A DNA stretch of 43,292 bases from Pseudomonadota bacterium (GTDB lineage Bacteria; Pseudomonadota; Gammaproteobacteria; Xanthomonadales; Rhodanobacteraceae), in the NCBI GenBank assembly GCA_021793195.1, contig JAJYTG010000008.1, forward strand, positions 1-43,292, given 5' to 3'. Within the stretch, counting starts at the first letter, position 1; each line of letters opens with the position of its first letter. The position numbers and the translations under genes were made by a program. Below the pieces are notes generated by a model. The model was not told the origin of the DNA. It was given only the letters and a program-made list of their open reading frames with translations, and did no database searches. This document shows, one piece after another, positions 9,001 through 16,833 of this stretch.

Positions 9001-9088
9001 CAGTTTCGATTATGCCCGCGATCAGAAATCGCGAATAGGCTTATGGGACGCCGGCCGGCAAGCTGTGTGCTCCAGCGAGGCTATCCGC
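9001..9088. promoter_or_regulatory. Divergent intergenic region with inverted repeat, probable LysR operator
   Basis: The 88 bases between the LysR gene and the transporter gene are more AT-rich than their surroundings. They contain CGCGAT-CAGAA-ATCGCG (9017-9033), a perfect 6-bp inverted repeat with a 5-bp spacer, inside a longer TTCGATT...AATCGCGAA pattern (from 9005). This is where an autoregulatory LysR protein would be expected to bind. I do not assign exact -10 and -35 boxes. Confidence 0.5.
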
Positions 9089-10183
9089 ATGTCCCTGCCA
9101 CCCACCGACGAAGCCGGCGCCGTTGTCGACCCGATGGCGATCGACGTCACCGTCGCCGACAACGTCGGCCTGGCGCAGGCGCCGGATCAGGCATCGCCGC
9201 TGGCGCACGTGCCGGGGCTGGCATTGACCGTGGGCATCGCCGTGCTGGCGCTGCTGCTGGGGCGGCTCGAGCCGCTGGTCGGCGGCCCGGTGTTCGGCAT
9301 CGTGCTGGGGGTGCTGGTGCGCAACCTGCGCGCGCCCGGTGCGGCGTTCCAGCCCGGCATCCGCTTTGCCGCCCGCAAGGTGCTGCAGTGGTCGGTGGTG
9401 GCGCTGGGCTTCGGTCTCAGCCTGGGCACGGTCGCGCGCACCGGACTGCAGTCCCTGTCGGTGACCCTGGTGACGATGACGGCGGCCTTCATCGCCGCAT
9501 GGGGACTGGGCCGCCTGCTCAAGGTGCCCGGCACGCTGATGCTGCTGATCGGCGTCGGCACCGCGATCTGCGGCGGCTCGGCGATCGCGGCGGTGACGCC
9601 GATCGTGCGCGCCGACGAGCACGAGACGGCGTTCGCGATCTCGACGATTTTCCTGTTCAACCTGGTTGCGGTGCTGCTGTTCCCGGCGCTGGGGCACCTG
9701 CTGCACCTGTCGAACCTCGGCTTCGGGATGTGGGCCGGCACCGCGATCAACGACACCTCATCGGTGGTGGCGGCGGCCTACAGCTACTCGCACGCCGCCG
9801 GCGACTACGCCACCATCGTCAAGCTGACGCGCTCGACCCTGATCATTCCGGTGTGTCTGGTGCTGGCGTTCCACGAGGCCTGGCGACACAAGCGGCGCGG
9901 CACCACCGGCTTCAGCCTGCGCCGCATCTTTCCCTGGTTCATCCTGTGGTTTCTGGCGGCGTCGGCGGTGCGTAGCGCCGGACTGATTCCGGCGCTGCTG
10001 CTGCCGGGCATCCAGGATGCCGCGACGTTCCTGATCATCGTCGCGCTGACCTCGATCGGCCTGTCGTCGGACCTGCGGCGGATGGCGGCGACCGGCGCGC
10101 GGCCGATCCTGCTGGGGCTCGGCGTGTGGGCGGCGGTGGCCTGCAGCAGCCTGCTGGTGCAGCAGGCGATTGGCAAATTGTAG
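9089..10183 (+). CDS. yeiH: YeiH/UPF0324-family putative sulphate exporter, inner-membrane protein
   Basis: I choose the ATG at 9089 (364 residues) because the longer frame runs through the operator and overlaps the divergent regulator. The protein has about 10 hydrophobic segments, beginning with [20 protein letters not shown], and the family motifs [19 protein letters not shown] and [18 protein letters not shown]. Members are annotated as putative sulphate exporters (PF03601); the substrate is not firmly established. The LysR gene alongside supports a regulated small-anion function. The hydrophilic N-terminus of about 35 residues before the first membrane segment is slightly long. Confidence 0.92.
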   Translation: MSLPPTDEAGAVVDPMAIDVTVADNVGLAQAPDQASPLAHVPGLALTVGIAVLALLLGRLEPLVGGPVFGIVLGVLVRNLRAPGAAFQPGIRFAARKVLQWSVVALGFGLSLGTVARTGLQSLSVTLVTMTAAFIAAWGLGRLLKVPGTLMLLIGVGTAICGGSAIAAVTPIVRADEHETAFAISTIFLFNLVAVLLFPALGHLLHLSNLGFGMWAGTAINDTSSVVAAAYSYSHAAGDYATIVKLTRSTLIIPVCLVLAFHEAWRHKRRGTTGFSLRRIFPWFILWFLAASAVRSAGLIPALLLPGIQDAATFLIIVALTSIGLSSDLRRMAATGARPILLGLGVWAAVACSSLLVQQAIGKL

Positions 10184-10248
10184 AACCCTCCTGCTGCTCT
10201 GCCGGGCGCGCAGTGCGACAATCGACGGTGTCCCCCCGGAGATCCGCC

Positions 10249-10776
10249 ATGCCGTTGCCGCCGCCGATTCCCTCCGCGTCCGGGATCGTGCCGGAGCCCA
10301 AGCGCACCGGCGTCGAACTCACCGTCAACGGCGAGCGCTACGTGCATACCGGCGATCCCGACATGCCGTTGCTGTGGTGGCTGCGCGACGTGCTGCGCCT
10401 GACCGGAACCAAGTACGGCTGCGGCGTCGGTGCCTGCGGCGCCTGCACGGTGCTGATCGACAGCAAGCCGGCACGCGCCTGCCTGACGCCGGTGCTCGCG
10501 GCGCGCGGGCGCAACGTCACCACCGTCGAGGGCCTGGCCGATCCGCTGGGCCGCCTGCATCCGGTGCAGCGCGCGTGGATCGAGGAGGACGTGCCGCAGT
10601 GCGGTTATTGCCAGGCCGGGCAACTGCTGGCGGCGGCCGAGCTGCTGGCACGCAAGCCGCAGCCCAGCGACGCCGACATCGATGCCATTCCCAATCTGTG
10701 CCGCTGCGGTACCTATCCGCGCATCCGTCGGGCGATCCGGCGCGCCGCCGCGATCGCCAGCGGAGAGACGCCGTGA
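10249..10776 (+). CDS. Molybdenum hydroxylase 2Fe-2S subunit (IorA-like)
   Basis: I choose ATG 10249 with GGAG at 10238-10241; this gives 175 residues. The protein has the plant-type [2Fe-2S] site starting at Cys58 ([22 protein letters not shown]) and the C-terminal second cluster motifs CGYCQAGQ and CRCGTY, the two-cluster arrangement of the xanthine-dehydrogenase family small subunit. It passes electrons from the molybdenum subunit to an external acceptor. The stop codon overlaps the GTG start of the Mo-subunit gene. The first 20 residues are Pro-rich and lack a signal peptide, so it probably moves with the Tat-exported partner. Confidence 0.93.
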   Translation: MPLPPPIPSASGIVPEPKRTGVELTVNGERYVHTGDPDMPLLWWLRDVLRLTGTKYGCGVGACGACTVLIDSKPARACLTPVLAARGRNVTTVEGLADPLGRLHPVQRAWIEEDVPQCGYCQAGQLLAAAELLARKPQPSDADIDAIPNLCRCGTYPRIRRAIRRAAAIASGETP

Positions 10777-13037
10777 ACGCGGGCAGCGGCTACACCCGCC
10801 GCGGTTTTCTGCGCGTGCTCGCCGTCGCCGGCGGGGCACTGGTCGTCGGCATTCCGGCGCGGGCATCGGCGCAGCAGGACGGTCGCGAGGATCTCGCCAT
10901 CCTCGGCGACAGCTGGACCGCGTTGAATGCGTTCGTGCGCGTCGAACCCAACGGCCACGTGATCCTCGGCGCGCGCGCACCGGACATGGGGCAGGGCACG
11001 CGCACCTCGCTGCCGCGCATCATCGCCGACGAGATGGATGCCGACTGGACGCAGGTCAAGGTGATTCCGCTGCCGCTGGGGGTCGAGGATGACCACGGCA
11101 CTCCGCGCTGGCTGTACGGGCCGCAGAGCGCGGGTGGCAGCACCAGCATTCCCGACGCCTGGCGCGACCTGCGCCAGGCCGGTGCCGCCGCGCGCTGGCT
11201 GCTGGTGCAGGCCGCCGCCGCGCGCACCGGATTGCCGCCCGACCAGCTGCGTACCGAGGCGGGCTGGGTGATCACCCCCGACGCGCGCCGGCTCGGCTAC
11301 GGCGAGCTGGCCGCGGATGCCGGCAAGCTGAGCCTGCCCGATGCCGGCGTGGCGCTGAAGTCGCCGCAGGCCTATCGCCTGATCGGCAAGGCAGCGCGGG
11401 GCGTCGATGTGCCGGCGATCGTCACCGGCCAGCAGAAGTTCGGCTATGACCATTACTGGGGTGACGGCCTGATCGCGATGATCGTGCGTTGCCCCTACTT
11501 CGACGGTGAGCTCGATCACCTTGATGCCGGCGCGGCGCTGGCGATCGAGGGCGTCGAGCAGGTTCTGCCGCTGCCGGCGATGCCGGCCGGCACGCTGCTC
11601 GGGCGCGGTCCGCTGGTGGCTGGCGTGGCGGTGCTCGCCAAAGACACCTGGTCGGCGCTGAAGGGCCGCGCCGCGCTCGACGTGCGCTGGAAGCCGCGCA
11701 GCGGCGGGGCGGCTGCGTCGACGACGGCACTGGAGAGCCAGGCCGACCGTGTGCTGAAGGGCGCGGCGACCACCCTGGTGCGGCGCAACGGCGATTTCGC
11801 GCACGCCTTTCGCACCGCCGCGCGGCGCATCCAGGCGCAGTACACGGTGCCGTTCGTTGCCCACGCCACGATGGAGCCGCAGAACTGCCTGGTGCGCATC
11901 GATCCCGATCACGCCTACCTGATGGCGGCCACGCAGACGCCGCGCAGCGCCTTCGAGGTGGTGCGCCAGATCACCGGCCTCGGCCCCGGCCAGATCAGCA
12001 TCGAGATGCCGCGCATCGGCGGCGGCTTCGGCCGTCGGCTCGACAACGATTACGTTGCCGAGGCGGTGCTGCTGGCCAAGGCGGTGGGCAAGCCGATCAA
12101 GCTGCAGTGGACGCGCGAGGACGATCTCGGCCACGACGTCTATCGTCCGTTCGGCGTGCACGCGCTGGCCGCCGGCGTCGACCGCAAGGGCCAAATCGTG
12201 GCCTGGCGCCAGCATCTGGCCAGCACTTCCAAGCTGTGGCGGCGCGGCGTGCCGGCCGCCCGCCTGTGGACGTCCGAGCTGTACCCCGACGATCCGCCCG
12301 CCGGCATGGTGGCGAATCTCGAACTGGCGTGGTTCGCGCTCGACTTCCCCCTGCCGCGCGGCAACTGGCGCGCTCCCGGCCATACCGCCAACGCGTTCGC
12401 GGTGCAGAGTTTTCTCGACGAGATCGCCCACGCCTCCCGCCAGGACCCGCTCAAGCTGCGGCTGGCGCTGCTGGGCTCGCCGCGCCTGCTGCCGTACTCC
12501 AGCCACGGCGGTCCGACCCTGGATACCGGACGCCTGGCCAACGTGCTGCAACTGGCGGCGCAGCGCATCGGCTGGGGCAGCCGTGCGCCCGCCGGCCATG
12601 GTCGCGGGCTGGCCTGCCACTTCACCTTCGGCGGCTACGTCGCGCATGCGTTCGAGGTGTCGGTCAGCGACGGCAAGCTGGCCATCCACCGCGCGGTCGC
12701 CGCGGCCGACGTCGGCCGCGTGATCGACCCCAACGGCGTCGACGCGCAGATCAGCGGGGGTACCCTCGATGCGCTGTCCACCGCGCTCAACCTGGCGATC
12801 ACGGTGCGCGACGGCACGGTGGTGCAGCAGAACTTTCCCGATTATCCGCTGGCACGCATGGCCGAGATGCCGCGCGAGGTCGAGGTGATCCAGGTGCCCT
12901 CGCAGTCCGATCCGGCCGGTGCCGGCGAGATGGGCGTACCCAGCGCGGCGCCGGCACTGGCCAACGCGATCTTCGCCGCCACCGGTGTGCGCCTGCGGCG
13001 GATGCCGTTCAAGCCCGGGATTGCTCGCATCGGCTGA
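10773..13037 (+). CDS. Molybdenum hydroxylase molybdopterin-binding subunit (IorB-like), Tat signal
   Basis: The GTG at 10773 overlaps the stop of the FeS gene and gives 754 residues. The N-terminus carries a Tat-type signal, [19 protein letters not shown], which points to periplasmic export. The molybdopterin domains are visible in [30 protein letters not shown] and the C-terminal [19 protein letters not shown]. These features match isoquinoline 1-oxidoreductase beta and aldehyde-dehydrogenase-type Mo enzymes; the substrate cannot be told from sequence. No FAD subunit is adjacent, as in the IorAB type. The last 90 bases (12948-13037) are repeated at 16326-16415, after the deo block, so this 3' end was involved in a rearrangement. 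Confidence 0.92.
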   Translation: MNAGSGYTRRGFLRVLAVAGGALVVGIPARASAQQDGREDLAILGDSWTALNAFVRVEPNGHVILGARAPDMGQGTRTSLPRIIADEMDADWTQVKVIPLPLGVEDDHGTPRWLYGPQSAGGSTSIPDAWRDLRQAGAAARWLLVQAAAARTGLPPDQLRTEAGWVITPDARRLGYGELAADAGKLSLPDAGVALKSPQAYRLIGKAARGVDVPAIVTGQQKFGYDHYWGDGLIAMIVRCPYFDGELDHLDAGAALAIEGVEQVLPLPAMPAGTLLGRGPLVAGVAVLAKDTWSALKGRAALDVRWKPRSGGAAASTTALESQADRVLKGAATTLVRRNGDFAHAFRTAARRIQAQYTVPFVAHATMEPQNCLVRIDPDHAYLMAATQTPRSAFEVVRQITGLGPGQISIEMPRIGGGFGRRLDNDYVAEAVLLAKAVGKPIKLQWTREDDLGHDVYRPFGVHALAAGVDRKGQIVAWRQHLASTSKLWRRGVPAARLWTSELYPDDPPAGMVANLELAWFALDFPLPRGNWRAPGHTANAFAVQSFLDEIAHASRQDPLKLRLALLGSPRLLPYSSHGGPTLDTGRLANVLQLAAQRIGWGSRAPAGHGRGLACHFTFGGYVAHAFEVSVSDGKLAIHRAVAAADVGRVIDPNGVDAQISGGTLDALSTALNLAITVRDGTVVQQNFPDYPLARMAEMPREVEVIQVPSQSDPAGAGEMGVPSAAPALANAIFAATGVRLRRMPFKPGIARIG

Positions 13038-13093
13038 GAACTCGCGAATCCATCGGCTGGAGATCGCGCCGGGGATGGCTCCCGGTGCCGGCG

Positions 13094-13110
13094 TGACTTG
13101 CTCCAAGTCA
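13094..13110. promoter_or_regulatory. Perfect 17-bp palindrome upstream of deoC, candidate operator
   Basis: TGACTTG-CTC-CAAGTCA is a perfect 7-bp inverted repeat with a 3-bp spacer, 54 bases before the deoC start. It resembles dyads bound by MerR-type or other dimeric regulators, but no cognate regulator gene is in the window. A second short dyad (GGGAG...CTCCC) follows at about 13115-13132. The whole 127-base gap between the Mo-subunit gene and deoC holds no gene. Confidence 0.45.
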
Positions 13111-13164
13111 AAACGGGAGTCGGCGCTCTCCCCTAGGCTTGTCGCCCTTGAAAGGAGCGGCGCC

Positions 13165-13911
13165 ATGGAGCCCGATCCGAAGCAACGCCACGCGCTTGCT
13201 CTGCGCGTGCTCCCGCTGCTGGATCTGACCAGCCTGGGCGAGAACGACAGCCCGGCCAGGATCGAAGCCCTGTGCGCCGCGGCGCGCACCCCTTGGGGCT
13301 TGCCGGCCGCGGTCTGCGTCTATCCCGAACACATCGTCACCGTGCGGCGGGCGCTGGCGGCGGTGCGGATCGCCACGGTGGTCAACTTCCCGGATGGCGG
13401 CGAAAACCCCGACCGCGCCGTGCGCGAGACCCGGCGCGCCATCGCCGCAGGCGCGGACGAGATCGACCTGGTCTTTCCCTACCGTGCACTGCGGCGCGGC
13501 GACCTGCACATCGGTGCGGAACTGGTGCGGGCTTGTCGCGTGGCCTGCGGCCCGGCGGTGACGTTGAAACTGATCCTTGAGAGCGGTGAGCTCACACGCC
13601 CTGAACTGATCCGGCAGGCCTGCGAGATCGGCCTCGGCGCGGGCGTGGACTTCCTCAAGACCTCGACCGGCAAGGTGCCGGTCAACGCCACTCCGGCCGC
13701 GGCCGTGGTGATGCTGGACGCCATCGTCAAGGCTGGTGGCCGCTGTGGCTTCAAGGTCGCGGGCGGCGTGCGCACGCTGGCGGATGCGGCGCTGTACCTT
13801 GGTTTGGCGGAGCAGGCCCTGGGTGCGAGTTGGATCAGTCCCGAGCATTTCCGCATCGGCGCCAGCGCCTTGTTCGGCGAACTGCGGGCTGCGTTGGGGG
13901 CGCCGGCATGA
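13165..13911 (+). CDS. deoC: Deoxyribose-phosphate aldolase, class II
   Basis: ATG 13165 is preceded by AAAGGAG at 13151-13157, giving 248 residues. The Schiff-base lysine is Lys165 in VDFLKTSTGK and the proton-relay lysine is Lys197 in GFKVAGGVRT; both are intact, as in the 259-residue E. coli enzyme. DeoC splits 2-deoxyribose-5-phosphate into acetaldehyde and glyceraldehyde-3-phosphate, the last step of deoxynucleoside catabolism. It is the first gene of a deoC-deoA-(deoB)-deoD unit and overlaps deoA by ATGA. Because deoB is broken here, its normal supply of deoxyribose-5-phosphate in this pathway is in question. Confidence 0.95.
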   Translation: MEPDPKQRHALALRVLPLLDLTSLGENDSPARIEALCAAARTPWGLPAAVCVYPEHIVTVRRALAAVRIATVVNFPDGGENPDRAVRETRRAIAAGADEIDLVFPYRALRRGDLHIGAELVRACRVACGPAVTLKLILESGELTRPELIRQACEIGLGAGVDFLKTSTGKVPVNATPAAAVVMLDAIVKAGGRCGFKVAGGVRTLADAALYLGLAEQALGASWISPEHFRIGASALFGELRAALGAPA

Positions 13912-15257
13912 GCCAGAGGCCTGCATGGAGCCTGCTTCCGCAGAGCCTGATCAGGCGCAAGCGCGACGGTGCTCGGCTCGACGCGGCCGAGTTGCGCGCC
14001 CTGGCCCGGGGCATCGCCGAGGGGCAGTGGAGCGAGGGCCAGGTGGCCGCTTTCGCGATGACGGTGGCCTTCCGCGGCATGGGGGTGGCCGAGTGCGTCG
14101 CCTTCACGGAGGCCTTGCGCGACTCCGGTCAGCGCCTGTCCTGGCCCGACCTGCCCGGTCCGGTGCTGGACAAGCACTCCACCGGCGGCGTCGGCGACGG
14201 CGTGAGCCTGTTGCTGGCGCCCTTGCTGGCCGCTTGCGGCGCTTATGTGCCGATGATTTCCGGCCGCGGCCTCGGCCACACCGGCGGCACTCTGGACAAA
14301 CTCGAAAGCCTGCCCGGTTACGACGTGAATCCCGCGCCCGAGCGTCTGCGGGCGGTGCTGTGCGAGGTCGGCTGCGCCATCGTCGGTCAGAGCGCGGATC
14401 TGGTGCCGGCCGACCGGCGCCTGTACGCAGTGCGCAACGTGACCGCGACGGTGGACGTACCCGCGCTCATGGTTGCTTCCATCCTGTCCAAGAAACTGGC
14501 CGGAGGCGCCCAGGCCCTGGTGCTCGACGTCAAGATCGGCAGCGGCGCGCAGTTGCCGGACGAGGCGCCAGCGCGCGCCCTGGCGGACCTGTTGCTGCGT
14601 GTGGCCAACGGCACCGGCTTGCGCGTCCGCGTCGCGCTGAGCGATATGAGTCAGGTGCTGGGCCGGCATGCCGGCAATGCCCTGGAGTTGGGCGCCGCGC
14701 TCGATCTGCTGTGCGGCCGCGACGGCGGTTCGCGATTGCGCGCCCTGAGTCTGGCCCTGGCCGGCGAGCTGCTGTGTCTGGGCGGGTTGGCGACCGATGC
14801 CGCTGACGCCGGTGCGCGCCTGGAGCGCGCCCTGGATTCCGGCGCCGCCGCCGAGCGCTTCGCGCGCATGGTGGCGGCGCAGGGCGGGCCGCGCGATCTG
14901 CTGGAACGCGCCGCTGCCCATCTGCCGCGGGCACCGGTTCAACAGGCGGTTCCGGCACCGCAGGTCGGCTACGTCACCCGCATGGATGTGCGGGCGCTGG
15001 GCCTGACCGTCGTCGCGCTGGGCGGCGGGCGCAGTTATCCGGAGCAGGTGATCGATCACGCAGTCGGTCTGGCCGAGGTGCTGGGTCGCGGTGTGGCGGT
15101 CGCGGCCGGTCAGCCCCTGGCTATCGTGCATGCACGCACTGCCTCCGCGGCTGAGGCGGCGGTGCGTGCCGTGCAGGCGGCGATCGAGATCGGTCCCGAA
15201 GCCCCGGCGCCGGACGAGCTGTGGCGCTGGTACACGCCAGCGACGCCTCCGGCATGA
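13908..15257 (+). CDS. deoA: Thymidine phosphorylase
   Basis: The ATG at 13908 overlaps the deoC stop (ATGA), giving 449 residues, slightly above the usual 440. Conserved blocks are IRRKRDG near the N-terminus, the phosphate-binding KHSTGGVGDGVSL, the signature SGRGLGHTGGTLDKLES and the pyrimidine-binding TATVDVPALMVASILSKK. DeoA converts thymidine and phosphate to thymine and 2-deoxyribose-1-phosphate. Its own stop overlaps the ATG of the deoB remnant in the same ATGA fashion, showing that deoB was once translationally coupled to it. Confidence 0.95.
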   Translation: MSQRPAWSLLPQSLIRRKRDGARLDAAELRALARGIAEGQWSEGQVAAFAMTVAFRGMGVAECVAFTEALRDSGQRLSWPDLPGPVLDKHSTGGVGDGVSLLLAPLLAACGAYVPMISGRGLGHTGGTLDKLESLPGYDVNPAPERLRAVLCEVGCAIVGQSADLVPADRRLYAVRNVTATVDVPALMVASILSKKLAGGAQALVLDVKIGSGAQLPDEAPARALADLLLRVANGTGLRVRVALSDMSQVLGRHAGNALELGAALDLLCGRDGGSRLRALSLALAGELLCLGGLATDAADAGARLERALDSGAAAERFARMVAAQGGPRDLLERAAAHLPRAPVQQAVPAPQVGYVTRMDVRALGLTVVALGGGRSYPEQVIDHAVGLAEVLGRGVAVAAGQPLAIVHARTASAAEAAVRAVQAAIEIGPEAPAPDELWRWYTPATPPA

Positions 15258-15351
15258 CCCGCGCCCTCTTGCTGGTACTCGATTCGCCGGGGCCGGGGCG
15301 GCCCCGGATGCCGCGGACTACGGTGACCTTGGCACCGGTACCTTCGGCCAT
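15254..15351 (+). pseudogene. deoB: Remnant of phosphopentomutase deoB: N-terminus only, frameshifted
   Basis: The ATG at 15254 overlaps the deoA stop and reads MTRALLLVLDS, the start of phosphopentomutase. The expected continuation is in the +2 frame: GAGAAPDAADYGDLGTGTFGH (15286-15351; key residues the metal-site Asp of LDS, the APD block and the final GH). Between Ser11 and this block the frame needs one more base (TTC has become CC), so a 1-nt deletion explains the shift. After the GH codons the similarity stops, and the deoD ribosome-binding site follows at once. More than 90 percent of the gene (about 400 codons) is missing. DeoB interconverts deoxyribose-1- and 5-phosphate. Confidence 0.75.
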
Positions 15352-15374
15352 CCTGAATCCATGGGAGCCCGGGC

Positions 15375-16085
15375 ATGAGCACACCCCATATTGAGGCGCC
15401 CGCGGGCGCCATCGCCGACACCGTGCTGCTGCCGGGCGACCCGCTGCGCGCGCGCCATATCGCCCAGACCTTGCTGGAGAAGGCCGAACCGATCAATGCC
15501 GTGCGCAACATGCTTGGTTACACCGGTTACTTTCGTGGCCGCCGCCTCTCGGTGATGGGCACGGGCATGGGCATTCCATCCTGCGCGATCTACGCGACCG
15601 AGCTGGCGCGGTTTTACGGGGTAAAACGGATGCTGCGGGTGGGCACCTGTGGCGGGATCGGACCCGAGGTCGTGTTGGGTGACATCCTGCTGGCGCAGGG
15701 CGCTTCCACCGACTCGCGCTTCAACCGCCTGCATTTCGCCGATCAGGATTTCGCCGCCACCGCCAGCTTCGCATTGCTGCGCGGGGTGGTCGAAACCGGC
15801 GAGCGCCTGGGCGTGGCGCTGCGCGTGGGCGGCGTGTTCAGCACCGATTGTTTCTATCCTGGCGATCCCGCATTTCACCAACGCCTGCAGTCGCACGGCA
15901 TCCTGGGTGTGGAAATGGAATCGGCCGGTCTCTATGGCCTGGCTGCACGCGAGGGCGTGCAGGCGCTGTCGGTACTCACGGTCAGCGACCACCTGCAGCG
16001 TGACCAGCACCTGTCCGCGGCCGAGCGCGAGCGCGGACTGGGGCGGATGCTGCGCCTGGTGCTGGAGAGCCTGGTGGCAGGATGA
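15375..16085 (+). CDS. deoD: Purine-nucleoside phosphorylase, DeoD type
   Basis: This 236-residue protein matches the hexameric bacterial PNP: MSTPHIEAPAGAIADTVLLP at the start, GDPLRARHIAQTLLE, the phosphate-binding GTGMGIPSCAIYATEL, MESAGLY (nucleoside binding) and the catalytic Asp in LTVSDHL near residue 204. It phosphorolyses purine (deoxy)nucleosides to base plus (deoxy)ribose-1-phosphate. GGGAG precedes the ATG. It is the last intact gene of the deo unit. Downstream, a truncated cytidine deaminase lies on the opposite strand. Confidence 0.95.
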   Translation: MSTPHIEAPAGAIADTVLLPGDPLRARHIAQTLLEKAEPINAVRNMLGYTGYFRGRRLSVMGTGMGIPSCAIYATELARFYGVKRMLRVGTCGGIGPEVVLGDILLAQGASTDSRFNRLHFADQDFAATASFALLRGVVETGERLGVALRVGGVFSTDCFYPGDPAFHQRLQSHGILGVEMESAGLYGLAAREGVQALSVLTVSDHLQRDQHLSAAERERGLGRMLRLVLESLVAG

Positions 16086-16185
16086 GGGTACGGCAGCGCC
16101 ATGCGTCCCGCCCTGCGACCGGACCCTTATCTCCCAAGGGGACTTCCTCCGGTGAGCCGGGGTTGCCGGGCATCAGCCTGCCGGA

Positions 16186-16325
16186 TCAGACCGGTGGAAA
16201 AGCAAAACGGTGCGGCAGCAGATCGCCGGTGATCACGGTCAGCCACTGGCCATCCGGGCCGATAAAGTCGACCTGTGCCTGTGGGCCGAACTCGATCAGG
16301 GCCTGCCGACAGGCGCCACAGGGTG
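16186..16325 (-). pseudogene. cdd: 3' remnant of cytidine deaminase (cdd), 5' part deleted
   Basis: Read on the minus strand towards the stop at 16186-16188, the frame gives PPCGACRQALIEFG, then VDFIGPDGQWL and TGDLLPHRFAFPPV. This is the zinc-binding PCxxC block and C-terminal tail of homotetrameric cytidine deaminase. The coding sequence stops abruptly at 16326, just ahead of the first zinc cysteine, where the duplicate of the Mo-hydroxylase 3' end begins. Only about 46 codons of roughly 130 remain, and the catalytic HAE motif is absent, so it cannot be functional. Cytidine deaminase belongs to the same nucleoside-salvage pathway as deoACD. Confidence 0.75.
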
Positions 16326-16415
16326 GTGCCGGCGCTGGCCAACGCGATCTTCGCCGCCACCGGCGTGCGCCTGCGGCGGATGCCGTTCAAGCCCGCGATC
16401 GCGCGCATCGACTGA
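16326..16415 (+). repeat. Second copy of the 3' end of the Mo-hydroxylase gene (direct repeat of 12948-13037)
   Basis: These 90 bases match 12948-13037 at 83 of 90 positions by my count and end at the same stop codon (TGA 16413-16415). The encoded tail is [20 protein letters not shown] followed by FKPAIARID; the intact gene ends in FKPGIARIG. Six of the seven differences lie in the outer thirds. The copy has no start and is fused directly to the cdd remnant. Together the two copies bracket the deoC-deoA-deoB'-deoD-cdd' segment, as if the segment had been inserted into, or exchanged at, the end of this gene. Confidence 0.85.
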
Positions 16416-16458
16416 GGGGAGTGCGGGCGGCGGCGTTGCCGTGGCGTTGATGGCATCA

Positions 16459-16642
16459 GGCCCTTCGACAGGCTCAGGACAGGCCCTTCGACAGGCTCAG
16501 GACAGGCCCTTCGACAGGCTCAGGACAGGCCCTTCGACAGGCTCAGGACAGGCCCTTCGACAGGCTCAGGACAGGCCCTTCGACAGGCTCAGAACAGGCC
16601 CTTCGACAGGCTCAGGACAGGCCCTTCGCTGCGCTCGGGGTG
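16459..16642. repeat. Tandem array of a 23-bp unit, seven full copies plus a partial one
   Basis: The unit GGCCCTTCGACAGGCTCAGGACA runs in seven contiguous copies from 16459 to 16619, with one substitution in copy 6 (GAACA for GGACA). It is followed by a diverging partial copy that turns into CCCTTCGCTGCGCTCGG. On the minus strand the unit reads LSLSKG-type peptides, a well-known widespread intergenic repeat of proteobacterial genomes that produces spurious ORFs. The 191 bases from 16643 to 16833 hold more degenerate pieces of the same family (for example CTGCGCTCAG and GGCCGAAGG) and no gene. Confidence 0.9.
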
Positions 16643-16833
16643 GCGGCCCTTTTTTCCTGCTGTCGTCCTGAGACTGCAGGCCGAAGGATCTGACGTGCGA
16701 CGTGCATCGCGCTGCATGGCCGCCCGGTGACTCGATGATCGGCGGCGGTGAGCCGGCAGGCCAGATGCTTTGCTGCGCTCAGCAAGACAGTCGCTGAGGC
16801 CGAAGGTCCGGGGATCCGACGCCTGGGGCGGCC

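Noticed and set aside
16459-16619. CRISPR array
   Set aside because: The units are contiguous with no spacers, and no cas gene is present. It is a simple tandem repeat.
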